A stretch of DNA of 64,000 nt from Phyto melanocephala (Eukaryota > Arthropoda > Insecta > Diptera > Rhinophoridae), in assembly GCA_941918925.1 (NCBI GenBank), contig OW799233.1, forward strand, positions 7,928,001 through 7,992,000, written 5' to 3'. The notes below the pieces were generated by a model, which did no database searches, was not told the DNA's origin, and saw nothing but the letters and a program-made list of their open reading frames with translations. Shown here in pieces: positions 47,201 to 56,319 of this stretch. Within the stretch, counting starts at the first letter, position 1, and each line of letters starts with the position of its first letter. Position numbers and translations under genes: made by a program.

Positions 47201-50200
47201 TGTCATTTAAGAAAGTTGAAACTTAGCGACATTTTCTGTTATATGTGCCTAACAGTAAACAAGAGTGCGCTAATGAATCTCGGTGATATTGTCTGGTCTT
47301 CTATGAAAGTTCGGACATTTAAATTAAAAAAGCATATTTGACTCCACAGAGAATTTAGCATTTTTTTCTAACTAAAAATAATGATTTTGTCTTCAAATCC
47401 TGGTCTACAAACTTTTTAAGTTGGCTTGGGCAATCTTTGTCTTCTATAAAAAAAAACCACCGCACAAACCAAACCATCTTCTTTACGTTGAAACCAACTT
47501 GTTGTAATTTAACCCAACAACAAATTAACCCAACAAATAATTAAAAAAATACATAATATTATTCGAAAAGACTATGTTTAGTAATCATAAGATCACTTTC
47601 TTATATCCTCTTTTAATACAAATACAGCCCGCTTCATATTTATAACCCATGTGTGAAATATATATAAAATTTTAACTAATTATTTTAATTTTGACAGCTG
47701 GTGAAATTTGTTGGATATACTTATGTATGTATGTATACCTTTTTTCAAAATCTCGAAACTTTAAGAACTTGTCACTAAGAAGAATTTTCCGAAAAATTAT
47801 TTTTATCAAAGTTTCATATTTACATATGTATTTAAATAAATGAATAAACTGGCTGAAGATTTTTCAAAGAAGACAAGTAAGAGTGCTATATTCGGCAGCG
47901 AGAATTCTGATATTTTTTACCATCATCTACATAGGTATAATGACCATGCGTAGCTTGTCCTTAATTTCATGTTATACGCCATTTACTTTATTATTTCCCA
48001 CGTCATCTTTCGTTTTGAATGTTTACTAGTTTACTGTATTCTACTAATCAAGCCCTTTCATTTGATACCCATATTGTTGGGGCTAGATAAAATGTTCGCC
48101 GTTTTGTTTTAGACGCCATCTTGGTTTTCTATATTCTACTGGTCAAGTTCTTTCATTTGATACTAATATATGTATATATATAAATATGAAAATCAGAATA
48201 ATATCAAACAAGGGTTATAAATATGTAACCGACTGTATAATAAAAAATACAAAACAAATATTAAAAATAAAAACAATGCTTTTTGGGTAAAAAACCAGTT
48301 ATGATTTTCGTTTCCAGTATGTAAGTGCACAGCGAAGAAGTTTGTAACTGCTTAAGTTCAAGCTAGTTGCTTATTCATTTTTGACTTAACTTAAAGCTAT
48401 ACTTTTACAAGTTCGATTTTGTTTGTGAAAAAGTTTGTGTGTTTCTTTAAGTTAAAATTTCTTCTATTGTTTCTTTGTCTGTCTTATACATACATACATA
48501 TGTATGTATATACAATAAAACAAAGCAAACTGAGAAGAAAATTTAGACTTTAAAGTATAATAAAGTATAAAGAGTAAAGAAAATTCAAAAGCAATAATGC
48601 ACTGCGTAATTAATAATATAAATATGTAACTAGTAAATGAAAATTACTAGATCAAGCTTCAAGCAGTCTCTAAGAGGATGTGATTGTTGCTTAATTGTGA
48701 ATGTGTGAAAGGTTTTTAAAAATGGGCGGGTGAAATGACATGGAATTAAACATAAACATATTTATTATTTTAAATGCTCATGCTTGCAATAAAACACGGC
48801 TGCCTTATGGTTAAAATAGACGTGCCTTAACCCTAACCATACGAAACAGCTGTTTGAACCAAACTTATGGGCAATAATGTATTGGGTTAAGGTGTCTATA
48901 ACCATACCTCCATAACCATAGAAACAGTTGAATTTTGATTTCTTATGACTGTAACATTACCCAGCAAAAAAAATCTGTGACGAAAAAGTGAATTTGCAGT
49001 AATTCAACTGGAGACAAAATAATAAAATTTAGGTGAAAACACTAATGATTTTAACATTAGCGTGTCATTGAAGATCGTGTGTTTACATGAATATTTTAAT
49101 GAACTGCACTCTATTTTAACAAGTGCACAGAACTCATGCATATATAGTGAAAAACATCCGCTGTTACATGAGTTAATTTTGTTTGTTTACATGAATTGTA
49201 TAAGATATTTTGCATGATGTTGCATTCATTTTTAAGTCCTTCATTTATGACAAATTGCTTCGCATTTAGGGAGTCATTCATAATTATTGCTTTTACACAA
49301 ATAATTTAAAAGTCTTTAAAATGTTATTCGCTTTGCACTACTTCAAATTTTTGTTGCTGGGTATGGTTATGGCACGTCTAATTTAACCTTTAAAGGTTGT
49401 TTTGATACTCTTCTCAGAGAGTGTAAGGGATATATAGGTTTGCCATTCCGCATGAAATTTCTACAATATTCGTTTGCGATACGTACGTGTTTTGATCGAA
49501 ATCAACCTTCAAAAGCAACTGCATTTTGCACAGACCTGTAAGTGGCATCATTCTTTTGGAACTATCCGGGAATGAATCGATATTGAGATCCAGCACAATC
49601 GTCCCATAAATTTCTGTGATATTAAAAATTAACTCTACTGCCTCTGCTTTTCCCACAAAAATTTACGATTCTCCTCTAGAGATATGCTTAACAAATTTTA
49701 GTTAAATCGATTACTAACCGACAAAGTTATAGGCAAAAATAACTTTAAACAAGTAAGAGTGCTATATTCGGCAGTGCCGAATCTTATTTACCCTTCACAG
49801 CGTGTAGTCATGCAATAACAATAGTTTGTATCACCATTTATCTCATATGAAATAAGTATATACATATATATAAAAAACATACATATATAAAAACATCCCA
49901 TTGTTAAATTATAAATTTTCGTATGTGTGTTAAAAAAAAAATTAAAAAATGTACAAAATAAAAAATATATAAAATATATAAAAAATATGAAAATTAATAC
50001 TAAGATTCACTAATTCAAATTTTATTGAATTGTAACATAAATAGGAATTTTAAGTTACATAGTAGTATACCGATAAAGAGTGCTGATGATGAAATCGTAG
50101 CTGATTTCGAAAATGCATTCCTCTCGGCTAATATCAGAAATAATTTTAGAAAGAATATTCCTAAAAAAATGGTTACAATTTAATTAAATTTGAATTATAA

Positions 50201-53200
50201 AATTAAATAAAAGAATAAATAAACTTAAGCGAAAATAAAAAATGGTTCACATTAAAATTTAATATATAGAAAAAGTTCGAATAAAATATAATTATATAAA
50301 AAAAATTAAAAAAAAATAAAAAATTAAAAAAAAATAATAAAAACATATAAATAATATATAAAAAAAAAATGAAAGAAAAAAACAAAAAAAAATTTTTTTT
50401 TCTCACTGGTTTACTCTAACCAGTATACCAGTTTGTATGTATGTATATTGTTGTTGTGAAAAAAACGAGGTGGTCGTGGTTTTTTTTGCTCATATCTCAG
50501 TTGTTTATGTACCGATGTTTCTAATTTTCAATGCTCTACTCAACTACTACTCCCGAATATTTCTGATATTTTAACACCTAACCCGGGTCCAGGCGATGTC
50601 GGGGGGCTTCAACAAGTTGATTTCAAGATACACACGGATTAATCGACTCCCCTATTCATAAGCTTTCAGAAAATATATACTTTATGGGTTCAAAAATGAA
50701 AATGTAGAAATTTCACACGGAATGACAAACCTATATACATACATACATATGTATACTTTTTTTCACTGTGTGAAGGGTATAAAAACATATATTTTTTTTT
50801 AAATACATTAAGTTATTAAAGCTTCTAATTAATTTTTTAACATGTAAAAGACAACTAAGATATAAAGAACACTAAACAAAATTAGAACCCAACCTTGCCG
50901 TTACTACAAATCTTAAATGGCGCACAATTAATTTATATATGGATCAAATCTAGAAATTAAAAATGTGCCCTATTAAAGCACCTTAATATTGGTATCAAAC
51001 AAAAGGACTTAGCAAGTAGAATACAGTAAATAATGAAAATGTTAAAATCCCAGATGGCGTCTGAAATAAAATGGTCGATATATAAAAGCTTGTAATAACG
51101 GCTATGCCCCTTCAAGCCCCCCACAATATGGGTATCAAATGAATGGGCTTAATCAGTAGAATAGTATATTTTTTTACACCCAATCAATATGCGTATTAAA
51201 TGAAAGAGCTTGACTAGTAAAATACAATTAACTTGTAAAAATTTTAAATCAAAAATTGCAACGGAAATATGTGGTCACTATACCTACGACACATTCGAAT
51301 ATAACATTCTTTCTTGTTTTTTATACCCTTCACCTGTGGTGCACAAGGGTAAATATAGCTTTGTCATTCCGTTTGCAATTTCTACAATTTTCATTTCCGA
51401 CCCCATAAAGTATATATTTTCTGAAAGCTTATGAATAGAGGAGTCGACCGTCTGTTTTTTATTTTATATATTATTTATATTTTTATTATTTTTTTTATAT
51501 ATATTTTTTTTTAATTTTATTAAAAAATTGTTTTTTAATTTTTCTAAGTTTTTTTATTGTTTTTTATTTTATTTGTTTTTAATATATTTTTTTGTATTTT
51601 TTTTTAGAAACATACATACGTAAACTCAATTTATAATTTTGCAGTGGGATGTTTTTATATATGTATGTTTTTTACATGTATGTACGTATTTTATATGAGA
51701 TGAATGGTGATACAAACAATTGTTATTGCATGACTACACGTTGTGAAGGGTATATAAGATTCGGCACTGCCGAATATAGAACTGTTACTTGTTTTTTTTT
51801 TTTTTAATGTGTTCATTTGATAATGCAAAAAAAAACAATGTTTAATAACAATTAGAATTATTTATATTTAAAACAATCATATGTTATTTGAGTAATTAAA
51901 TGTTTACCTATATAAAATACATAATTGAGCAAAAGAAATTTTGTTTATGTTAATAAAAATTTAAAAAAATTTAATTATGTTGTAAATAAGTGATTATACC
52001 TATGCATACATATGTTTATAAACTTAAATCAAACAGAACTGACAACAACGACAAATTTGCAAATACAATACAATGCAGAAATTACTAGAAGTAATTTGAA
52101 TAAACTTTTTATACTCAAACCGTACTCGGGTATTAATATAACTATTTTTTTTTTGCAAATATTTTTAATAAAAGTATTCACCACAATTGCAGCTATGATT
52201 TGTAGTAACTATGTAGAGTAAAATATTTTTATAGGTTTTAATATTACTTAAAAAAGTTTAAATAAAATAAATTTTTGTACTAGGTTTAAAAAGTTTGACT
52301 CTAATACTACTTTGTCAAACTGTTTTTTTTTTACATGTATGTTTGTACATACGTATATCTGTTATAGGTATATTTTTAATTTTTTAAAACTTTTTTCTAT
52401 TTTCTTTTTTAGAAAAAGGTTTAGATCACATTGGTGAAAACATCTTATCGTATTTGGATTCAGACTCTTTAAAGGCTGCTGAATTGGTATGTAAAGAATG
52501 GCTACGTGTTATATCGGAGGGTATGCTATGGAAGAAATTGATTGAACGCAAAGTTCGTACAGATTCCTTATGGCGTGGCCTAGCCGAACGTCGTGGCTGG
52601 ATACAGTACTTGTTCAAGCCGCGTCCTGGTACTACCCACAGACCTCATTCTTTCTATCGGGCATTATTTCCTAAAATTATGAATGTGAGTAAAAAATTAT
52701 AAAACATTTCTTACATTATATGTATATCCATAATAACTAAGGAATGAGATCGAAAAAATCTTAACACACGTTTTGCCACTTAACTTTTTTCGGAAGCAAT
52801 ATTTAAATTCTTTTTTGATCTAGTTATTTTTATTTATTGTGAGTTTGATCAAAATGAGTGAAGAAAAAGTCCGAAAATTATTAAAAAAAATTTTTTTTAA
52901 TCCAAAATTTTCAAAGAATTATTTATTTATTTATATATTTACTAGCTTGTGCCCGCGACTTCGTCTGCGTAATTATAGGGATAAAAGGAAGACTTAGTAT
53001 TAACCTAGATTGTTATTTATATGTTTGTCAAATTTATCCAAACATTCACATTTATTATACCTATTAGTAGGATGATTATTAATTTGAAAATTTGAATATA
53101 AACAAAAAAGAAAAGTTAAAACTTGCAACAAAACTAAAAATTTTACAAAACAAACAACCCGTTTAGGCTGTGATGATGAGTTTGCCAACGACTTCGCCTG

Positions 53201-56136
53201 GTTAATCTAGGTTGTTATCTATCTATGTGCCGAATTTTATTTAGTTCCGTTACGCCGTTTTTACGTGATTGAGTAACAAATATCCAAACATACAAACATC
53301 CAAACATTCACATTTATTATATTAGTAAGATAGTAAGACTTAAATTTCATTTACTAACCAAACCCTAATGGGCCATATATGGTTATATGTTTACAACAAT
53401 ATGCTATAATTATAAAATTAATAACTAAGAAATATGAAAGTGGCAATACAATGAAAATTAAATAACATGATTCATTATTCAGAATTAAAGATTTGCTGTG
53501 TTGTACTGTTTCGAATGTTATTAAACAGTATCAGGAGAAAAGAAAAAGAAAAGAGTTTCAAACACAAATCGTAAAAAGGCAGTCCGATTAGCTGAGAACT
53601 TTTACGCAGATTTTCCAGATTCCGGGTAAAAAATTTTGTTGCTGATGCTCAAAGAAATGTGAAAGATAAGTTTAGGTCGAAAAAGCAAACAAAGTTTCCT
53701 AAAAAATTCTTGGTATGGTACGCTTATGCGGTTGCAGCAAAAGAAGCAAGTCATTTGTATCAGTGGGCTCTATAAATACCGAAATTATACTTCTTATAAT
53801 TTACACAAGGGAATTGCAATTTTTAACTAATTTGGGGTTACTCTATTTTTCTCCATCAGCTTACATTTTTAGGTAACGATATCAGTCGTATTTTTTTTAT
53901 CCAAAAAATAAAAGTTCAAAAAATCGTAACTGTACTCTTCATTAAGCGATTTTCAATTTTTTTTTACAGATCTTATTGTCTATAGCAATTGAATTTTTCA
54001 AAATCACAAAAAAAGGCTGAGTAATAGTTGTTTAGGTTAAAAAATAAAAAATAAATTTTGTATTTTTCAAAACCATGAAAACTCTAAAACTAGAAAATGT
54101 GTAAAGCCTTAATAATTTCACATAAAGTCACAAAACCTATAAATGAAAAGGGACATCGATCATAATTTTCTAGGAACTTCAGGAAAAAGTACGAAGAGTT
54201 CGTTCACCCACTGTTTCCCATTCAAAAAATGTTTACGTAATCGAAAAGTACAAGCGATTTTCCCCGGTTTTTAATAGTGAATAACAACAAAAAAATAAAA
54301 GTGTAGATTTACAAAAAAAAAAAAAAAAAAAACTCCATCAATCAATGAACAAGTAATCAATGACTACGTCAAAAAACGCATGTATGTCCCAACTACTTTT
54401 AAAAAAACTTATTTACTAATTTCAATGCAAAAAGATTTTAACATTTTTGAAAGTAAAATCAATATTTTATTAGAAAAAATATATCCGGCAGGAACGAAAC
54501 GAATAATTTTTAATTTTGCTTCTGCACAGAAAAGACTCAGCACTAGCGGAACGAAATGAATAATCAGGATTTATGGCGTTTATTGTTTGTTTTTTTTTCA
54601 AGCAACCACTATACGCCAGTTATGAAATTCGTCAATTTTGATAAAAAAAAATGTTAAAATTAAAAAAAGCAATTATACAGAAAGAAACTTGTGTATGTGG
54701 CAAATATATTTCTAAGAAGTTAATATTGTTGTTTTTGTTAAATAGTTTATAAAATTTAAGAAAAATTGTCGCTAATATTTAAAAAGATATATTTCAAAAC
54801 AAATTTTATTTAAAAAAAAATTCATGATTGTATATTATTCGAATATGACTTTATTTTTAAAACTTTTTAAGGACATTGAAAGTATTGAAAGCAACTGGAG
54901 AACAGGCCGTCATATGTTGCGTCGCATCAATTGTCGTTCGGAAAACTCAAAAGGTGTTTACTGTCTGCAATACGATGACGTGAAAATAGTATCAGGCTTA
55001 CGCGATAATACCATTAAAATATGGGATCGCACGGATTTGCAATGTGTTAAGGTAATTTTATTTAAGCGCTTCCCCAAATTTAAAGTATAATTTAACTTTT
55101 AATACATTTTTTAATTTTAGACTCTAACTGGTCACACTGGTTCCGTTTTGTGTCTTCAGTATGATGACAAAGTCATTATAAGCGGTTCATCCGATTCGAC
55201 GGTACGCGTCTGGGACGTTAATACCGGCGAAATGGTTAATACACTGATACACCATTGTGAAGCCGTCTTACATTTACGTTTCAATAATGGCATGATGGTT
55301 ACCTGCTCCAAGGATCGTTCTATTGCTGTCTGGGATATGACTTCGCCAAGCGAGATAACTTTACGTCGTGTATTAGTGGGACATCGTGCCGCCGTGAATG
55401 TTGTTGATTTTGATGAAAAGTATATTGTATCCGCTAGCGGTGATCGAACAATTAAAGTGTGGTCAACATCGTCGTGTGAATTTGTAAGGACATTAAATGG
55501 TCATAAACGTGGTATTGCGTGTTTACAGTATCGTGATCGTTTGGTCGTCAGTGGAAGTTCGGATAATTCAATAAGGTAAGCAGTACCGCATTATCACAAC
55601 AATGTTTATTCGTTTTTTTTTTATTATTATAAAATAAAAACAAATATGATATTTTAGGCTTTGGGATATTGGATGTGGTGCTTGCCTACGTGTGCTGGAA
55701 GGACATGAAGAATTGGTACGTTGCATACGTTTTGATTCAAAACGTATTGTTAGCGGTGCCTATGATGGTAAAATCAAAGTATGGGATTTAGTGGCAGCTT
55801 TAGATCCAAGAGCACAATCAAATTCGCTGTGTCTAAACACCTTAGTGGTAAGTTAAATTAATTTGTTTTTATAAGAAAGGAACATTAATGGGTTTTCTGT
55901 ATAGGAACACACTGGTCGGGTTTTTCGTTTGCAATTTGATGAATTTCAAATTGTCAGCAGCTCACACGATGATACAATATTAATATGGGATTTTTTAAAT
56001 TTCACACCAAATGAAAATTCAACCGTTCGCACACCTTCACGTAAGTTTTTTTTTTAGTTAGAAAAATTTTTTAGAATAAACATGGTTTTACTTTCTATGT
56101 TTCTTTTTTATTTTAGCTGCTCTAATGGAACATTAA
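41285..56136 (+). CDS. slmb: slimb (beta-TrCP) F-box/WD40 substrate receptor of SCF ubiquitin ligase
   Basis: Eight coding exons: 41285-41341, 46117-46339, 52413-52684, 54872-55051, 55121-55575, 55658-55847, 55905-56040, 56117-56136. All have GT-AG sites and consistent phases. They total 1533 bases, 510 residues, which is the length I recall for the Drosophila protein. Slimb brings phosphorylated targets (Armadillo/beta-catenin, Cubitus interruptus, Period, Cactus) to the SCF ligase, limiting Wnt and Hedgehog signalling and timing the clock. Seen: start [15 protein letters not shown], the dimerisation region [12 protein letters not shown]...[11 protein letters not shown], the F-box (about residues 95-140, [20 protein letters not shown]), then seven WD40 repeats (about 225-490: [51 protein letters not shown]) and the tail TPSPALMEH. 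Introns 1 to 3 are 4775, 6073 and 2187 bp, filled with transposon remnants; later introns are 57-82 bp. Confidence 0.98.
42274..42448. mobile_element. MITE of 175 bp, TA-flanked, in slimb intron 1
   Basis: The left end AAGGGTGGTTAAATTTTAAG and the right end, read inverted, AAGGGTGGTTAAATTTTAAT, are almost identical over 19 bases and both are flanked by TA. This marks a Tc1/mariner-type deletion derivative. CGGCCATT/GGCCGATG continues the pairing loosely. No coding sequence is present. Confidence 0.8.
42620..42990 (+). repeat. Degenerate tandem repeat (~90-120 bp units) in slimb intron 1
   Basis: Units start near 42620, 42746, 42861 and 42951. Each has an AAAAGTC(C/T)CT(T/A)ATTTCA start, then AATTCTAGCTTCATAAACGT-like and AAAAAGCACAAAAAGTAA-like words. 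The units end in CAATTTCAGTCTCACCTCGG (42839) or its variants ATTTTCAGTCTTACCATGG and ATTTCAATCTTAACTTTAA. Unit lengths vary because of indels. The array runs straight into the mariner copy at 42996. Confidence 0.55.
42996..43500 (+). pseudogene. mariner transposase remnant, second copy, cut by an R1 repeat
   Basis: The 5' end AAGGGTCCGCCATCTAAC (42996) looks like a mariner terminus. The frame from 43106 gives [19 protein letters not shown] and then, after deletion of most of the DNA-binding region, [49 protein letters not shown] and [17 protein letters not shown]. The usual FSDEAHF motif reads FSVEAHF, so the first catalytic Asp is lost. The coding sequence stops dead at 43500, where R1 copy d begins, so the third Asp region and right end are missing. 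It is related to, but distinct from, the copy at 8493. Inactive. Confidence 0.8.
43501..43985 (+). repeat. R1 dispersed repeat, copy d (5' truncated), in slimb intron 1
   Basis: Starts inside the family at TATTTTCTGAAAGCTTATGA. It has GTTGGTTGAAATTAAC, GGAATGAATCGCTGTTGAA, GAGCAAAAAACCACGACC, ACTGGTTAGGGTAAACGCGG, CATCGAATCCCAGCTGAGCC, then a short T-rich core and CATACGTAAACTTAATTTAT, ending at GAGATGAATGGTGATACAAA without the terminal palindrome. Its core is in the common orientation, opposite to copy a. Confidence 0.75.
44005..44131. repeat. Short tandem repeat of an AATTTCAAATGAAATTGAGA-like unit
   Basis: About four to five degenerate units of ~28-32 bp, each an imperfect palindrome built from AATTTCAxxTGAAATT and ending in GAGAA. 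It directly follows R1 copy d. Confidence 0.55.
44610..45157. mobile_element. pogo/Tigger-like non-autonomous element (~548 bp) in slimb intron 1
   Basis: Perfect terminal inverted repeats CAGTAGACTCGCGGTAAC (44610) and GTTACCGCGAGTCTACTG (ending 45157), both flanked by TA. Subterminal words such as CGTTAACACCGGATAAG, TAACGTGAACA and CAAACGTGAACACGC recur in both halves. No transposase. The CAGT...CTCG...GTAAC ends and TA target point to the pogo/Tigger branch of Tc1/mariner. The high identity of the ends suggests it is relatively young. Confidence 0.8.
45158..47875. other. Slimb intron 1 end, exon 2 and start of intron 2; otherwise nothing recognised
   Basis: Apart from slimb exon 2 (46117-46339) the sequence is AT-rich. 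Near 46400-46470 the words TAACTAGAGAACGGCCAGAC and CGATCTGGCAAGAAATTTTG resemble the ends of retroelement or Helitron-like repeats but could not be extended. No other gene was found. Confidence 0.4.
47876..48175 (+). repeat. R3 dispersed repeat fragment in slimb intron 2
   Basis: Starts ACAAGTAAGAGTGCTATATT and a decayed palindrome (CGGCAGCGAGAATTCT), then ACCATCATCTACATAGGTAT and ATGACCATGCGTAGC. These are followed by repeated blocks GTTTTAGACGCCATCTTGG and CTATTCTACTGGTCAAG, CTTTCATTTGATAC. The last blocks match, inverted, GGGTATCAAATGAATGGGCT in the copy at 50930-51315. Confidence 0.6.
48803..49396. mobile_element. TIR element of ~594 bp in slimb intron 2
   Basis: The left end CCTTATGGTTAAAATAGACG and TGCCTTAACC are mirrored at the right end, which read inverted is CCTTTAAAGGTTAAATTAGA, then CGTGCCATAACCATACCC. 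Words like AACCATA recur in the left half. It has no coding sequence and no clear target duplication. The family is not recognised. Confidence 0.6.
49750..50785 (-). repeat. R1 dispersed repeat, copy e (near full length) in slimb intron 2
   Basis: Read on the minus strand from 50785 it starts TATACCCTTCACACAGTG. It has GTTTGTCATTCCGTGTGAAA, CCCATAAAGTATATATTTTC, GGGGAGTCGATTAATCC, GACATCGCCTGGACCCG, GAGATATGAGC, ACCACGACCACCTCG, ACTGGTTAGAGTAAACCAGT and a T-rich core. The 3' part follows (CATACGAAAATTTATAATTT, GAGATAAATGGTGATACAAA) and ends with ATTCGGCACTGCCGAAT (about 49766-49782) and AGCACTCTTACTTGT. This is the best copy from which to define the family, about 1.0-1.1 kb. Confidence 0.8.
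50930..51315 (-). repeat. R3 dispersed repeat fragment abutting R1 copy f
   Basis: On the plus strand it carries TTGGTATCAAACAAAAGGAC, AGCAAGTAGAATACAGTAAA, AGATGGCGTCTGAAATAAAA, then a second run of GGGTATCAAATGAATGGGCT. It ends with ACCTACGACACATTCGAATA and TTCTTTCTTGT directly against the start of R1 copy f. It reads inverted relative to 47876-48175. Confidence 0.6.
51316..51802 (+). repeat. R1 dispersed repeat, copy f (internal deletion) in slimb intron 2
   Basis: Starts TTTTATACCCTTCACCTGTG and has AGCTTTGTCATTCCGTTTGC, TTCCGACCCCATAAAGTATA, TCTGAAAGCTTATGAATAGA and GGAGTCGACCGTCTG. It then jumps straight into the T-rich core, so the block with ACCACGACCACC is deleted. It ends with CATACGTAAACTCAATTTAT, GAGATGAATGGTGATACAAA, GTTGTGAAGGGTATATAAG, ATTCGGCACTGCCGAAT and CTGTTACTTGTTTTTTT. 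Two R1 copies therefore lie about 0.5 kb apart in opposite orientation (copy e and this one). Confidence 0.8.
52942..53340 (-). mobile_element. Helitron-like remnant in slimb intron 3
   Basis: Read on the minus strand it ends at 52942 with GAAGTCGCGGGCACAAGCTAG (GC-rich block, then CTAG), like the other Helitron-type ends here. Its 5' side near 53340 reads CTTACTATCTTACTAATATA then AATGTGAATGTTTGGATG and TTGTTACTCAATCACG. A second partial copy is embedded: CTTCGCCTGGTTAATCTAGG at about 53192 and CATTTATTATACCTATTAG at about 53049. The unit seems partly duplicated. No coding sequence. Confidence 0.55.
53500..53840 (+). pseudogene. Possible Tc1-like transposase remnant in slimb intron 3
   Basis: Translated with frame changes, the stretch gives [29 protein letters not shown] and, shifted by one, [19 protein letters not shown]. 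This resembles the Tc1-like order KFxKKxLVWQAICxCGxRSxxFVTTGxxNxEIY. Stops and shifts interrupt every frame. Family assignment is tentative. Confidence 0.4.
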
Positions 56137-56313
56137 CAATATGTAAAGGATCAGATGCTAAAACATGACGGTTTAACAGTTTCTTTTGATTATAGTAAAT
56201 TTGATATAACGTAACAGTTACCAAGTGATGTTAGTCATCCCAACTGTTGCGTTAGAGCAAAATTATTCTGTTAAACTTGCGCAACCGATCTCTATCCCAT
56301 TTTAAACTCTAAT

Positions 56314-56319
56314 AATAAA
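56314..56319 (+). terminator. Polyadenylation signal of slimb
   Basis: AATAAA 178 bases after the slimb stop codon, followed within about 20 bases by a second near-identical AATAAA. Other AATAAA-like words occur further downstream, so alternative sites are possible. Confidence 0.45.
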
